A DNA stretch of 64,000 nucleotides from Pseudomonas sp. G.S.17 (GCF_038096165.1 NZ_CP151076.1:2415501-2479500); one strand, 5' to 3'; positions 1-8,834 are shown, counted from the first letter of the stretch. The notes: generated by a model from the letters alone, not told the origin. Numbers and translations: made by a program.

Positions 1-30
1 GACCGGATTCATCCGGGAAGGCGTCGGTGA
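1..30. repeat. REP-like intergenic repeat, partial copy at window edge
   Basis: The first 30 bases repeat the core of the tandem intergenic array at 26.2 kb (accggattcatccggga followed by a cgtcggtg tail). This indicates a dispersed repeat family. The copy is cut by the window start. The remaining bases to 245 show no convincing gene, only the upstream region of the CdaR-type regulator. Confidence 0.6.
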
Positions 31-269
31 TGCTGCCGATTATTCAGTGCCTCAGCCAGCCTCTTCTGGGCAAGATAAGGGATTCTCCGCTGAAGAAGGT
101 GCATCGATAGAGCGGCGCAAGCTGTGACAGGTGCAACGTAATGCATGCGGTGCCAGCACGTTGCCATGTCAATCGCACTCGCATCCAGAATCAGGCAGAC
201 TCAATGCTCAAATAAAAACCAGCGGCACCTGTATGCACATCATCCTTAGTTCTTCGTCGGGAGCCCGCC

Positions 270-1379
270 ATGTTCGCCCTTGATCATTCGCTGGCGCAGG
301 ACATCGTCGACCGGGCCATGGCCATTTTGCCGTGCAACGTCAACGTCATGGATTATCTGGGCATCATCATCGGCAGCGGCGACGCCGGGCGTTTGTATAC
401 CCGGCATGAAGGTGCGCAATTGGTGCTGGCCAACCATCGCGTCGTGGAAATCGACGCCAGCACCGCGCAGCAACTGGATGGCGTCAAGCCAGGCGTGAAC
501 CTGCCGTTGATGCTCGATCAGAAACTGGTCGGCGTGCTCGGTATCACCGGCGAACCGGAGCAGGTCCGGGTCTACGCCGAATTGGTGAAAATGACCGCCG
601 AGATGCTCATGGAGCATCGCCGTCAGCAGGCCGATCAGCAGTGGCGCCATCAGCGCAGCGAGGATTTGCTGTCACGCCTGCTGCTGGCCGAGTGTCCGGA
701 ATATTTGGTGGACGAGGCGCAGCAGCTAGGCCTGCAACCCGCTCTGCCGCGCCAGGTGGTGGTGATCGAACTGGCCGGACCCGCCAGCGATGCTGGCAAA
801 GTCGTGGCCTGGCTCAATGGTCGTTATGCCAATAGCTGGTGCCTGGCTCGCGAACCGATGCTGATCCATTGGTGTCGGGCCATGGGCAAGGATCGCGACG
901 ACGCCTTGCTGCTGGAGCAATTCGACGAGCAAGGCTGGCAGGTGCTGCGCATGGCGACCGTCGAGCAATCACCTGATTTGCCAAGCTTGCGGCATGCGGT
1001 CGCCGCCGCCCGGGATTTACTGGATTACGCCCGTGAGGTTCAGCCGCAGCAACGTTTGTTGCGTCTGGCAGCGTATCGCCTGCCGGTATTGTTCTGGCGT
1101 TATCGGCATGACTGGCTGGCGGCGCAGGTCGCCCAGCCGATTGCGCGTTTGCACAGCCACGCTCAACTGCTGGAAACCCTGCGCAGCTGGTTCGACTACA
1201 GCGGCGAAAGCCAGGCCTGCGCCGATGTCCTCGGCATCCACCGCAACAGCTTGCGTTATCGTCTGGAAAAAATTGCCGAGCTGAGCGGCTGCGATCCTTA
1301 TCGCACCGACGATCTGCTGCGCCTGTATCTGGGTCTGCACATGACGCCGCGCGCTGCGCTTTGTTCAAATGACCAATAG
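270..1379 (+). CDS. cdaR: CdaR-family sugar-diacid/glycerate transcriptional regulator
   Basis: A 369-residue protein with the CdaR layout. It has an N-terminal diacid-recognition domain (about residues 5-135), a middle region, and a C-terminal PucR-type helix-turn-helix around residues 315-345 (ADVLGIHRNSLRYRLEKI). CdaR proteins sense glucarate, galactarate or glycerate and activate their catabolic genes. A GGGAG ribosome-binding site precedes the ATG. The glycerate kinase gene follows after about 87 bp on the same strand, as in other organisms where CdaR controls glycerate metabolism. That pairing is known for the family; local control of the kinase is inferred. Confidence 0.87.
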   Translation: MFALDHSLAQDIVDRAMAILPCNVNVMDYLGIIIGSGDAGRLYTRHEGAQLVLANHRVVEIDASTAQQLDGVKPGVNLPLMLDQKLVGVLGITGEPEQVRVYAELVKMTAEMLMEHRRQQADQQWRHQRSEDLLSRLLLAECPEYLVDEAQQLGLQPALPRQVVVIELAGPASDAGKVVAWLNGRYANSWCLAREPMLIHWCRAMGKDRDDALLLEQFDEQGWQVLRMATVEQSPDLPSLRHAVAAARDLLDYAREVQPQQRLLRLAAYRLPVLFWRYRHDWLAAQVAQPIARLHSHAQLLETLRSWFDYSGESQACADVLGIHRNSLRYRLEKIAELSGCDPYRTDDLLRLYLGLHMTPRAALCSNDQ

Positions 1380-1466
1380 GCTGCCGTTTGCTTGGTGCGC
1401 AGGGCGCGAGGCATATCCCGCCTAGGATGAGAACATCGCGACACTGCGTTTACGGAGAACAACAAC

Positions 1467-2603
1467 ATGAAAATCGTCATCGCCCCCGATTCCTTCAAGG
1501 ACAGTCTGAGTGCCCAGGGTGTCGCCGATGCCATTGCCAGCGGGCTGGCCGAAGTGTGGCCCGACGCCGAGCTGATCAAGTGTCCGATGGCCGATGGCGG
1601 CGAGGGCACCATCGAGGCGGTCCTCGCTGCGTGTGACGGCGAGCTGATGAGCGCCGAGGTCAGCGGGCCGCTGGGTCAGCCGGTTGTTGCCCATTGGGGC
1701 TGGCTGGCCGCGAGCCAGACGGCAATCATCGAAATGGCCATGGCCAGCGGTTTGCAATTGTTGACCCTCGACCAGCGCGACGCGCGCAGCACCAGCACCT
1801 ACGGCACCGGCGAATTAATCCTGGCGGCTTTGGAGGCCGGAGCGGTGCGGGTGATTCTGGCGATTGGCGGCAGCGCCACCAATGACGCGGGCAGCGGCAT
1901 GCTTGCGGCGCTCGGCGCACGATTTCTCGATGTCGACGGCACGCCGGTTGCGCCGGGCGGGCTGGCGCTGGCGCAGGTCGCCCGGATCGATGTGCAACAC
2001 CTGGATGCGCGTTTGCGCGACGTACAGTTTGAAGTGGCGGCCGATGTCGACAATCCACTGTGCGGGCTCAACGGCGCCTCGCACATTTTCGGCCCGCAGA
2101 AAGGCGCCTCGCCAGAGCAGGTTCTGCAACTGGATGACGCCCTCGGGCACTTCGCCGATCTTTCAGCCGGGGTGCTCGGCCACGATCTGCGTGACCAACC
2201 GGGCTGTGGCGCGGCGGGCGGCATGGGCTTTGCGGCCAAGGCCTACTTGAATGCGTCGTTCCGGCCGGGGGTCGAGGTGGTGGCTGATCTCACCGGTCTA
2301 GCGCAGGCGTTGCAAGGCGCGGATCTGCTGATTACCGGTGAAGGTCGCTTCGATGCCCAAACCTTACGCGGCAAGACGCCGTTCGGCGTGGCGCGCGTCG
2401 CCAAGCGGGCTGGCGTGCCGGTCATTGTCCTGGCCGGCACCCTCGGCGAGGATTACGCCAACTTGTACGAGCACGGCATCAGCGCGGCATTTGCCTTGGC
2501 CAGCGGCCCGATGACACTGGAACAGGCCTGTCGCGACGCCCCGACCCTGTTGCACGACCGGGCACGGGATCTGGCGCGCCTCTGGCAACTGGCGGCGCGC
2601 TGA
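1467..2603 (+). CDS. glxK: Glycerate kinase (GlxK/GarK family)
   Basis: A 378-residue protein of the type-1 glycerate kinase family, which phosphorylates D-glycerate with ATP to feed glycolysis. Visible family signatures are APDSFKDSLSA near the N-terminus, the glycine-rich GGSATNDAGSG around residues 133-143, and GEGRFDAQTLRGKTPFG near residue 290. The length is normal for the family. GGAG lies a few bases before the ATG. It sits just downstream of the CdaR-type regulator and likely works in glycerate, glyoxylate or sugar-diacid catabolism. Whether it makes 2- or 3-phosphoglycerate cannot be read from the sequence. Confidence 0.92.
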   Translation: MKIVIAPDSFKDSLSAQGVADAIASGLAEVWPDAELIKCPMADGGEGTIEAVLAACDGELMSAEVSGPLGQPVVAHWGWLAASQTAIIEMAMASGLQLLTLDQRDARSTSTYGTGELILAALEAGAVRVILAIGGSATNDAGSGMLAALGARFLDVDGTPVAPGGLALAQVARIDVQHLDARLRDVQFEVAADVDNPLCGLNGASHIFGPQKGASPEQVLQLDDALGHFADLSAGVLGHDLRDQPGCGAAGGMGFAAKAYLNASFRPGVEVVADLTGLAQALQGADLLITGEGRFDAQTLRGKTPFGVARVAKRAGVPVIVLAGTLGEDYANLYEHGISAAFALASGPMTLEQACRDAPTLLHDRARDLARLWQLAAR

Positions 2604-2613
2604 TCGCTGCGGA

Positions 2614-2871
2614 TCAATTGTCACCCAGGCAACCGGTGCCATTGACCTCGTAGCGCAGGGTATGGGTTTTACCCATGTGGTCGACGTAAGTCATTTCCAC
2701 TGGTCGTACCCCGCAGAAATTCAGTTCCGGGGTGCTGACGACTTTGGCGATGTCCAGTTTTGTGCCGTAGGTGTAATCCTGGACATTAGCCTGAGGCTTG
2801 AGGCCAGCGTTGGCGACAGAAGCAACGCTGCCCAGGGCCAGCAAGGTGAAGGCAATCAGTGCGGTTTTCAT
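2614..2871 (-). CDS. Small secreted DUF2790-family protein
   Basis: An 85-residue protein starting MKTALIAFTLLALGS, a clear signal peptide ending near VANA. The mature part has a conserved-looking core with two cysteines (FCGV and GCLG), which could form a disulfide. The pattern matches the DUF2790 family common in Pseudomonas, whose members are periplasmic and of unknown function. I chose the fourth codon of the open frame as start because GAG lies at better spacing for it and the signal peptide begins there. It converges on glycerate kinase with a 10-bp gap, so the two probably share a termination region. Confidence 0.8.
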   Translation of the reverse strand: MKTALIAFTLLALGSVASVANAGLKPQANVQDYTYGTKLDIAKVVSTPELNFCGVRPVEMTYVDHMGKTHTLRYEVNGTGCLGDN

Positions 2872-2973
2872 GATGAGCATCTCGTTCAGCTGAGTTCAAC
2901 TTCTTGAGCCTGTACGACGAAGCTCATCGAGCTTTATTCCCTCGCCCTGAAAAGAACTGGATAAAAAAGCTCT

Positions 2974-4509
2974 TCACGCCGATTGCAGATGTAACTGCAC
3001 GATGGGCTTGCGCATCAATGCACCCACCACCGCAGCGCCAAGCAAGGCCAGCAGCCCGGCAACCCAGAGCAATGTCGCGAAGCCTTGCACAAAGGCTTGT
3101 TGCGCCAGGGGTTGAACGATCAACCGCGCGCTCTCGGTCAGGGGGGCCATGGCCGCGCCCATATCGCCGGCAACCACCCGCGAGGCGATGCCGTCGGCCT
3201 GATTCAGCCAGTTCGACGCCTGCGCCTGCATGGCGATCTTCAGGTTTTGCTCGGTGTGGCTCGCCAATAAAGCGCCGTAGACGCCGATGGCCAACATGAT
3301 CGCGCTGAAACGCATGGTGGTGCTCATGCCGGAGGCCATGCCGGCGCGGTCACGAGGCACGCAGGCCATGATGTTCTTTTGCGTGTCACCGTTCAGCAGC
3401 CCGGCACCGGCCCCGGTCACCGCCATGGCGCAGGCAAATCCGAGATAACCGCCGCCGGACACCGCCCAGGCGCTGAGCAGGTTGCCGCAACCGACCAGCG
3501 TCAAACCCAGCGCCATCAGGGTTGCCGGTGACCAGTGCCGCGCCAGCCTGGCGCCGATTTTCGGGCACGCCAGCATGGTCAGGGCAAAGGGCAGCATGCC
3601 CAGACCTGAAGCGATGGCGCTGAAGCCCAGCCCGTTCTGCAGATAAAACGGCAGCAGGGTCATCATCACCTGAGCGCATCCGGCGTAGGCGAACATGCCC
3701 AGCAATGCGCCAATGAAACGCGGGGATTTGAACAGCTGCAAATCCACCATGGGCTTGTGCTGCATCCGCTCGACCAGCACGAACATCGCCAGCAGCCCCA
3801 GGCCGCCGAATATGCGCAAGAACGTGATCGAGTTGTCCCAGCCGATACGATTGGCTTCGATCAAGCCCCAGATCAGGCATAGCAACGCCGCGCTGAACGT
3901 CAGGCTGCCCCAGGGATCAAGACGCGCGGACTGTTCGTTGCGCGACTCTTCGATATTGCGCCGAACCATCGCAAGCAGCAGCAAGCCAACCGGCAGATTC
4001 AGATAGAAAATCCAGCGCCAGCCCAGCAGTTCGGCGATCACGCCGCCCACGGTGGGCGCGGCCGTCATCGCCACGCCCATGCAGGCGCCCCAAAACGCCC
4101 AGGCTTTGGCGCGTTCGGTTTCGTCATGAAAGGCATGGCCGATGGTGGCCAGTGCCGAGGTCAGCAGCAGCGCAGCGCCAATACCTTTGAGGGCACGGGC
4201 AATGTCGAGGAACAGGATATTGGGCGCCGCGCCACACCCCAGCGAAGCCGCAATGAACAGCACCAGCCCGCAGAGCAGCATTTTCTTGCGCCCGAAGCGG
4301 TCGGCGACACTGCCGGACGGTAGCAATAGCGCGGCGAAAGCCAGCATGTAGGCACTGACCACCCATTCGATGTCGGCAAAGTTGGCGCCCAGGTCCCGAG
4401 CGATGCTGGGCAGCGTCACCGCGACGATATTGGTGTCGAGAACGATCAGCGAGCAGACACCGGAAGCGGTCAAAAGAGTCATGCGTGGGCTGGGTCTGGT
4501 GATTTTCAT
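2974..4509 (-). CDS. MFS transporter, DHA2 (EmrB/QacA-like) drug-efflux type
   Basis: About 511 residues with many hydrophobic segments, compatible with the 14-helix DHA2 subfamily of proton-driven exporters. The inter-helix motif GSVADRFGRKK is present early, and helix 1 carries LDTNIVAVTLPSIARDL, typical of EmrB/QacA proteins. An upstream in-frame extension would run into the preceding gene, so the start at MKITRPSPR is preferred. The gap to that preceding secreted-protein gene is 13 bp, so both are probably one transcript, with a divergent LysR gene beyond. The substrate is unknown. Confidence 0.85.
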   Translation of the reverse strand: MKITRPSPRMTLLTASGVCSLIVLDTNIVAVTLPSIARDLGANFADIEWVVSAYMLAFAALLLPSGSVADRFGRKKMLLCGLVLFIAASLGCGAAPNILFLDIARALKGIGAALLLTSALATIGHAFHDETERAKAWAFWGACMGVAMTAAPTVGGVIAELLGWRWIFYLNLPVGLLLLAMVRRNIEESRNEQSARLDPWGSLTFSAALLCLIWGLIEANRIGWDNSITFLRIFGGLGLLAMFVLVERMQHKPMVDLQLFKSPRFIGALLGMFAYAGCAQVMMTLLPFYLQNGLGFSAIASGLGMLPFALTMLACPKIGARLARHWSPATLMALGLTLVGCGNLLSAWAVSGGGYLGFACAMAVTGAGAGLLNGDTQKNIMACVPRDRAGMASGMSTTMRFSAIMLAIGVYGALLASHTEQNLKIAMQAQASNWLNQADGIASRVVAGDMGAAMAPLTESARLIVQPLAQQAFVQGFATLLWVAGLLALLGAAVVGALMRKPIVQLHLQSA

Positions 4510-4522
4510 GGTGGGCCTGCGA

Positions 4523-5023
4523 TTACTGATGTGATTGCGGAACCTGCAAGGACTGCAAGGCGGCGAGGGCGATTTCATCATCGTGGGCCGGCGTGTCGGC
4601 ACTGACGCCGATGGCGCCCACTACCTGGCCTTCGACGCGAATCGGCTGGCCGCCCTTCATCATCAGCAGGCCGGCAGTGATCAGCGCTGTGCGCCCGCCA
4701 TTGATGCCTTTCTCCAGATCGTCCGATGGACGCTTGAACAGGGCCGATGTCCGCGCCTTGCCCTGGGCCAGTTCGACGCCGGCAACTACCGGAGCGCTGT
4801 CCATGCGTGCCGTCAGAATGGGCCATCCGCCATCGTCAACGACCGCAACCGCACAGGGCCATCCGTGCTGGCCAGCGTAGGATTGCGCCGCCTGCACCAA
4901 TTGGCTGGCGGCTTTCAGATCAAGTGTTGCTTTGTGAGTAATGTTCGCTGCGGGCTCGGCCGCGTTGGCTATTTGCAAAGCCAGCGCACTGAAAAGCATG
5001 ACAAGAGCTGATTTGACGCGCAT
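4523..5023 (-). CDS. Exported GlcG/HbpS-family (heme-binding-like) protein
   Basis: A 166-residue protein with an N-terminal signal peptide (cleavage likely after ANA). It carries a GlcG/HbpS domain, recognisable by AVAVVDDGGWPILTARMD, the RTSALFKRPS stretch and the C-terminal GGQPIRVEGQVVGAIGVS. Family members bind heme or small molecules, and some sit beside catabolic or stress genes. AGGAAG lies before the ATG. It is first in a probable two-gene unit with the MFS exporter and faces a LysR gene. A role as periplasmic binder or sensor for the exporter's substrate is inference. Confidence 0.85.
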   Translation of the reverse strand: MRVKSALVMLFSALALQIANAAEPAANITHKATLDLKAASQLVQAAQSYAGQHGWPCAVAVVDDGGWPILTARMDSAPVVAGVELAQGKARTSALFKRPSDDLEKGINGGRTALITAGLLMMKGGQPIRVEGQVVGAIGVSADTPAHDDEIALAALQSLQVPQSHQ

Positions 5024-5124
5024 CGTTGATCTTCCTAAGGAGCATGAGCGGCCAGCTTATCCCGGCATCGCCTTGGTGTTATTACCCGCGCCGCGTCACT
5101 TGATTACCTGTGAGCTAATTCAAA

Positions 5125-6015
5125 ATGGAAATCCGTCATTTCCGCTATTTCCTGGCGGTTGCCCGGCACAAGAGCTTTGTTCGCGCTGCCGAACAGCTGG
5201 GCATCGCGCCACCGACCCTGACCCGGCAGATTCAAGACCTGGAAAGCGAACTCGGCACACGCCTGTTGCAACGCTCGCAACGGGACGTGAGCCTTACCGA
5301 AGCCGGGCGCGCCTTGCAGATCGAAGCCGAGGCGACGCTGCGCCAGTTCGAGTCCGCGCAGCTCAGTGCGCAGCGGGCCGGGCGGGGTGAAACCGGACAT
5401 ATCCAGCTGGGCTACGTCGCCTCAGCGGTGTTCTCCGGGGTTTTGCAAAATCAGGTGAGCGAGTTTCGGCAACGCTATGCCGATGTAGGCTTCACAATTA
5501 CCGAACAACTGATGCCGACCTTGCCGCGCCTGATCGAGGAAGGGCGGCTGGATATCGGCTACGTGCGCTCGCCGATGCCGTTGGGGGAGTCGCTGAGCCG
5601 TCTGGATTTGTTTGAAGAAGCATTCGTTCTGGCGTTGCCGGCCGGTTCCTGGCTCTGCAACCTGAAACAGATCGAAGCTTCGCACCTGCAGAATGAAACC
5701 TTTATTCTGCCCGAGCAGATATCAGGCACTTTCGACGTTGCTGCCCAAGGCGGGTTCGCTCCGAAACTCGGCCCGCAACCCGGCGGACTGGTGTCGGTGG
5801 TTGCCCTGGTTTCCCTGGGGCAGGGCGTCGCCGTGGTGCCGCAATCGATGGTCGAGCGCATCCAGCTGCCCAGCGTGCTGTACCGCCCGCTTCACGACTG
5901 CCAGCCTCGCTCATGTCTGTCACTGATCTACCGACGCTACGAAAAGGCCGCGGCCGTGGCGCGGTTTATCGAGCATGTGAAGCGGAGTGCAGCGTCTGTT
6001 CAGTCTCGGGCGTGA
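5125..6015 (+). CDS. LysR-family transcriptional regulator
   Basis: A 296-residue LysR protein. An N-terminal winged helix-turn-helix (MEIRHFRYFLAVARH through AAEQLGIAPPTLTRQIQDLE) is followed by a periplasmic-binding-fold effector domain from about residue 90. It starts 101 bp from the divergent GlcG-like/MFS pair, the usual arrangement for a LysR protein controlling its neighbours. The effector is unknown. No strong ribosome-binding site precedes the ATG, but the start fits family length. Confidence 0.9.
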   Translation: MEIRHFRYFLAVARHKSFVRAAEQLGIAPPTLTRQIQDLESELGTRLLQRSQRDVSLTEAGRALQIEAEATLRQFESAQLSAQRAGRGETGHIQLGYVASAVFSGVLQNQVSEFRQRYADVGFTITEQLMPTLPRLIEEGRLDIGYVRSPMPLGESLSRLDLFEEAFVLALPAGSWLCNLKQIEASHLQNETFILPEQISGTFDVAAQGGFAPKLGPQPGGLVSVVALVSLGQGVAVVPQSMVERIQLPSVLYRPLHDCQPRSCLSLIYRRYEKAAAVARFIEHVKRSAASVQSRA

Positions 6016-6082
6016 TTCTGCCGGGCAGATGAGCGACGATAGTGTCGGTTTTGCGCAGTGAATTGATCCTGGAATCGAATGC

Positions 6083-7177
6083 ATGAAGAAATACCAACCT
6101 CCCGTGACCTTGACCCCGCGAATGCTTTCCCTGGTGGCGGACATCAGCGAAGAATTGGGGCGGCTGTCGGCCCTGGGTGAAGTCAGTCACGCGCCGATGT
6201 TGCGACGCGGTAATCGGATACGGACGATTCAGGCGTCCCTTGCCATCGAAAACAACACCTTGAGTGTTGAGCAAGTGACTGCGGTTCTCGATGGGCAGCG
6301 GGTATTGGGTTTGCCTCGGGAAATTCAGGAAGTACGCAATGCCTTCGCTGCCTATGAAGCGATGACCCAATGGCGGCCGAGCAACTGTGTCGATTTATTG
6401 GCTGCCCATAACCTGCTGATGCTGGGATTGATTGATGATGCCGGTTGCTTCAGGCAAGGAGGAGTGGGCATCTATCGTGGCAATCGACTTTTGCACATGG
6501 CTCCGCCGGCCAATCGGGTCAGGACCTTGATAGATGATTTGCTCGGTTGGGTAGCAACTGCGCAAGTCCATCCGCTGATCGCCAGTTGCATTTTTCACTA
6601 CGAATTTGAATTCATTCATCCATTTGCCGACGGTAATGGACGGATGGGGCGACTATGGCAAACGCTCATGCTCAGCCAGTGGCGACCGATGCTGGCTTAT
6701 CTTCCTGTCGAGACGGTTATCCGCGAGCAGCAGGAAGCTTACTCCGCAGCGCTGGCTGCGGCGGATCAACTGGCTGAGGCCACGCCGTTTGTAGAGTTCA
6801 TGTTGAGCGCACTACAGCAGGCACTCGCAGAAGCGGCTGCGTTGAGTATCCAGAGTGTTGAACCGACCGCACAAGCTACCGCACAAGTAGCCGCACAAGT
6901 GACCGAACAAGTCCGGCGGCTTCTTGAAGCTTTGCGCAACGGTCAGGCACTGGGTGCTGCCGAGCTGATTGAGCATCTAGGGCTCACGCATCGCCAGTCG
7001 TTTCGCAATAGTTACCTTAACCCGGCACTGGTTGCCGGGCTCATCCAGATGACCAAACCTGCTTCACCGCGCAGTCCCGCGCAGGCCTACTACTTGACCG
7101 ACAAGGCGCGCCTCCTGTTATCCGGCAAGCCTCCCGCGGCCACGCTAAACCCACCAAACAACCGAGCGCAACCATGA
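6083..7177 (+). CDS. Fic-domain protein (AMP-transferase type) with C-terminal winged helix
   Basis: A 364-residue Fic protein. The catalytic motif HPFADGNGRMGR starts at His179, complete with the histidine and Asp/Asn/Arg residues needed for nucleotide transfer. An N-terminal inhibitory motif of the (S/T)xxxE(G/N) form occurs at Ser52-Glu56-Asn57, so this is an intramolecularly inhibited class II Fic rather than one paired with a separate antitoxin. After the Fic domain comes an Ala/Gln/Val/Thr repeat linker (about residues 255-275) and then a winged-helix-like C-terminus. Such enzymes AMPylate target proteins; the target is unknown. Its stop overlaps the next start as ATGA. Confidence 0.9.
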   Translation: MKKYQPPVTLTPRMLSLVADISEELGRLSALGEVSHAPMLRRGNRIRTIQASLAIENNTLSVEQVTAVLDGQRVLGLPREIQEVRNAFAAYEAMTQWRPSNCVDLLAAHNLLMLGLIDDAGCFRQGGVGIYRGNRLLHMAPPANRVRTLIDDLLGWVATAQVHPLIASCIFHYEFEFIHPFADGNGRMGRLWQTLMLSQWRPMLAYLPVETVIREQQEAYSAALAAADQLAEATPFVEFMLSALQQALAEAAALSIQSVEPTAQATAQVAAQVTEQVRRLLEALRNGQALGAAELIEHLGLTHRQSFRNSYLNPALVAGLIQMTKPASPRSPAQAYYLTDKARLLLSGKPPAATLNPPNNRAQP

Positions 7178-7551
7178 TCGATCATCTGGACCACCTGGTA
7201 CTGACCGCCGTCGATGGCGAAGCCACCAAGGATTTCTACACTCGCGTGTTGGGAATGCAGCTGGAAACCTTCGGCGCCGGGCGTATGGCGTTTCGGTTTG
7301 GCAATCAGAAAATCAATCTGCACATCCGCGGGCATGAGTTCGAGCCCAAGGCTCATGTGCCAGTGCCGGGTGCGCTGGACCTGTGCTTTATCGCGTCTAT
7401 CCCGCTGGAGCAGGTCATCAAGCATTTGAACGCGGCGCAGTGGCCGATTATCGAAGGCCCGATCCTGCGCACCGGCGCCACGGGGCCGATTCGCTCGGTG
7501 TATGTGCGTGATCCGGATTTGAACCTGATCGAGATTTCAGAACTGGTTTGA
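7174..7551 (+). CDS. VOC-family (glyoxalase/dioxygenase fold) protein
   Basis: A 125-residue single VOC domain. It begins with a metal-site histidine stretch (DHLDHLVLTA), then DFYTRVLGMQLE and a C-terminal YVRDPDLNLIEISE carrying the usual glutamate. Family members bind a divalent metal and act as glyoxalases, dioxygenases, epimerases or antibiotic-binding proteins, so the reaction cannot be assigned. The start overlaps the Fic stop by four bases (ATGA), implying translational coupling. This link between Fic and VOC is seen directly; its meaning is unknown. Confidence 0.85.
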   Translation: MIDHLDHLVLTAVDGEATKDFYTRVLGMQLETFGAGRMAFRFGNQKINLHIRGHEFEPKAHVPVPGALDLCFIASIPLEQVIKHLNAAQWPIIEGPILRTGATGPIRSVYVRDPDLNLIEISELV

Positions 7552-7604
7552 ATTGGCCAGCGCCCGTCCACCGCGTTGGAGATGCTATGTTCGTGAGCAA
7601 CCCC

Positions 7605-7745
7605 AGGCATAAAGTTTGGGGTGTACTCCGTCTGGCTTTTCATCAAGGCAAACATGACTCGCGCGAGCTTTCGGGCGAGGACTACCAGCGCTTGAGTGGG
7701 TTTGAACCCTCGGGCCAGGTAGCTTTGGTAATACGGTTTCCAGGT
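7605..7745 (-). pseudogene. Remnant of an IS110-like transposase C-terminus
   Basis: The minus strand encodes WKPYYQSYLARGFKPTQALV, then RKLARVMFALMKSQTEYTP. This resembles the C-terminal tail of IS110/IS1111-group transposases (a GKP/GFKP turn followed by RKLxxxxxALxK). The catalytic N-terminal half and both element ends are absent, so only a scar remains. It lies directly downstream of a truncated Rieske gene, suggesting that an insertion and later deletion removed the intervening DNA. Boundaries are approximate and the family call is from pattern recognition. Confidence 0.55.
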
Positions 7746-7876
7746 TTCAGACCGACTGGCCGCCATTGAGCTGTTGTGCAACAGACGCCGATACTCCGAG
7801 TCGCCGCGTTTGGAAAGGCGTCGCTATTAGAAAATTCACCTCGCGATAGAAGCTTTCTTCCCGCAGCGGCGGTGTT

Positions 7877-8086
7877 TCATCCGGCGGCATATCCCCGGAG
7901 ATCACGAATTTGCTCAGTACAGATCGCGCCCTTGGCCAGCGGTGCGCCCGCGTGCGGGCATTTGCCTTGATAGGTACGCACTTGCTCACCGATGGGCACC
8001 AGAACAATGGTCTGTTCGCCGATCTTGATTTCGCTGCGGCGATCTTTGGCAAGATCAGCAAAGCGGGCGACGGTAGGCAGGGCCAT
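7877..8086 (-). pseudogene. Truncated Rieske-domain gene (N-terminal fragment)
   Basis: The 69-codon frame starts MALPTVARFADLAKDR and reaches the first half of a Rieske [2Fe-2S] site, GKCPHAGAPLAKGAIC (Cys43, His45). The second ligand pair CxxH, expected about 17 residues further on, is missing, because the sequence changes abruptly after GAIC and stops. The intact family fuses this domain to an FAD/NAD-dependent reductase (AIF-like). The break falls near 7918, between this fragment and the IS110 remnant. A functional product is unlikely. Confidence 0.65.
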
Positions 8087-8161
8087 GGCTTTCTCCTGGC
8101 AGGCTTTTGTTGGGAGTCAGGCGCCGGGTGCCAAGGTTCACTGCAACTAAAATCCACATCG

Positions 8162-8644
8162 TCAGCGGACCAGGCCCAGGCGCTCGTGCCAGTCGGCAAT
8201 GGATTCTTCGGGGAAACCATCGAACAGCTTATCGCCCTCGTGGGCTTGCACTTGCACCCACGACGCCTTGGAATCGATCAGCAGATGCGTGTGTTCAGGC
8301 GGTGTCGGCAGCGGGGTATCGATAGCTGACGCAAATGGATGGATCAGCTCGGGCCATTCGGGGCTGAACAGCCACAAGCCGCTGCCGCACAGTTTGCAGA
8401 AATGCCGCTCGGCGCTGCTGGTATGCACATGATGATCATCACGCATCCTGGCGTGATAAATCGCGATGTGTTCGCGGCCTTTGACCTTCAGGCTTTTAGC
8501 GTCGCCGCTGAGGTTGATCGAATAGCCGCCCCCGCCCTGTGTCTTGCGACAGATCGAGCAGTAGCAGCGTTGATAAGGATACGGATGGGCGCTGTTCAGG
8601 CTGAACTCGACCTCACCGCAATGGCAGGAACCTTCAAGATGCAT
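8162..8644 (-). CDS. GFA-family (glutathione-dependent formaldehyde-activating-like) protein
   Basis: A 160-residue protein with the cysteine pattern of the GFA/CENP-V fold: CHCG at residues 7-10, CYCSIC at 27-32 followed by RK, and CKLCGSG at 83-89. These bind zinc in characterised members. The founding member adds glutathione to formaldehyde, but most homologues are uncharacterised. The gene lies 75 bp upstream of the truncated Rieske fragment on the same strand, so both may once have shared a transcript. Confidence 0.88.
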   Translation of the reverse strand: MHLEGSCHCGEVEFSLNSAHPYPYQRCYCSICRKTQGGGGYSINLSGDAKSLKVKGREHIAIYHARMRDDHHVHTSSAERHFCKLCGSGLWLFSPEWPELIHPFASAIDTPLPTPPEHTHLLIDSKASWVQVQAHEGDKLFDGFPEESIADWHERLGLVR

Positions 8645-8738
8645 GACTAAATCTCCTCAAGACATGCCTGAGCGCTGATAAAAAACTCCAGGCACTTAGG
8701 TTCTAGACAAGCGGATATCGGATTGAGTGTCTTCGTTC

Positions 8739-8834
8739 GTCGGACAATTCTGGCCTGGATGAAAGAATTGTTACCCAGGAACGCTCAAGAAGCGCGCGGT
8801 CAAGTCGATAGCGTCTGAAGTTGTCGGACAATTC
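8739..8834 (+). repeat. 12-bp direct repeat upstream of the chemoreceptor
   Basis: The sequence gtcggacaattc occurs exactly twice, at 8739-8750 and 8823-8834, with an 84-bp offset, in the gap between the GFA gene and the chemoreceptor. Eighty-four bases is eight helical turns, so the copies would lie on one DNA face. This would fit a regulator binding site, but no regulator is identified. Confidence 0.4.

Noticed and set aside
7747..8220. 157-codon minus-strand ORF
   Set aside because: Out of frame with the Rieske fragment and running into the GFA gene end; no recognisable domain.
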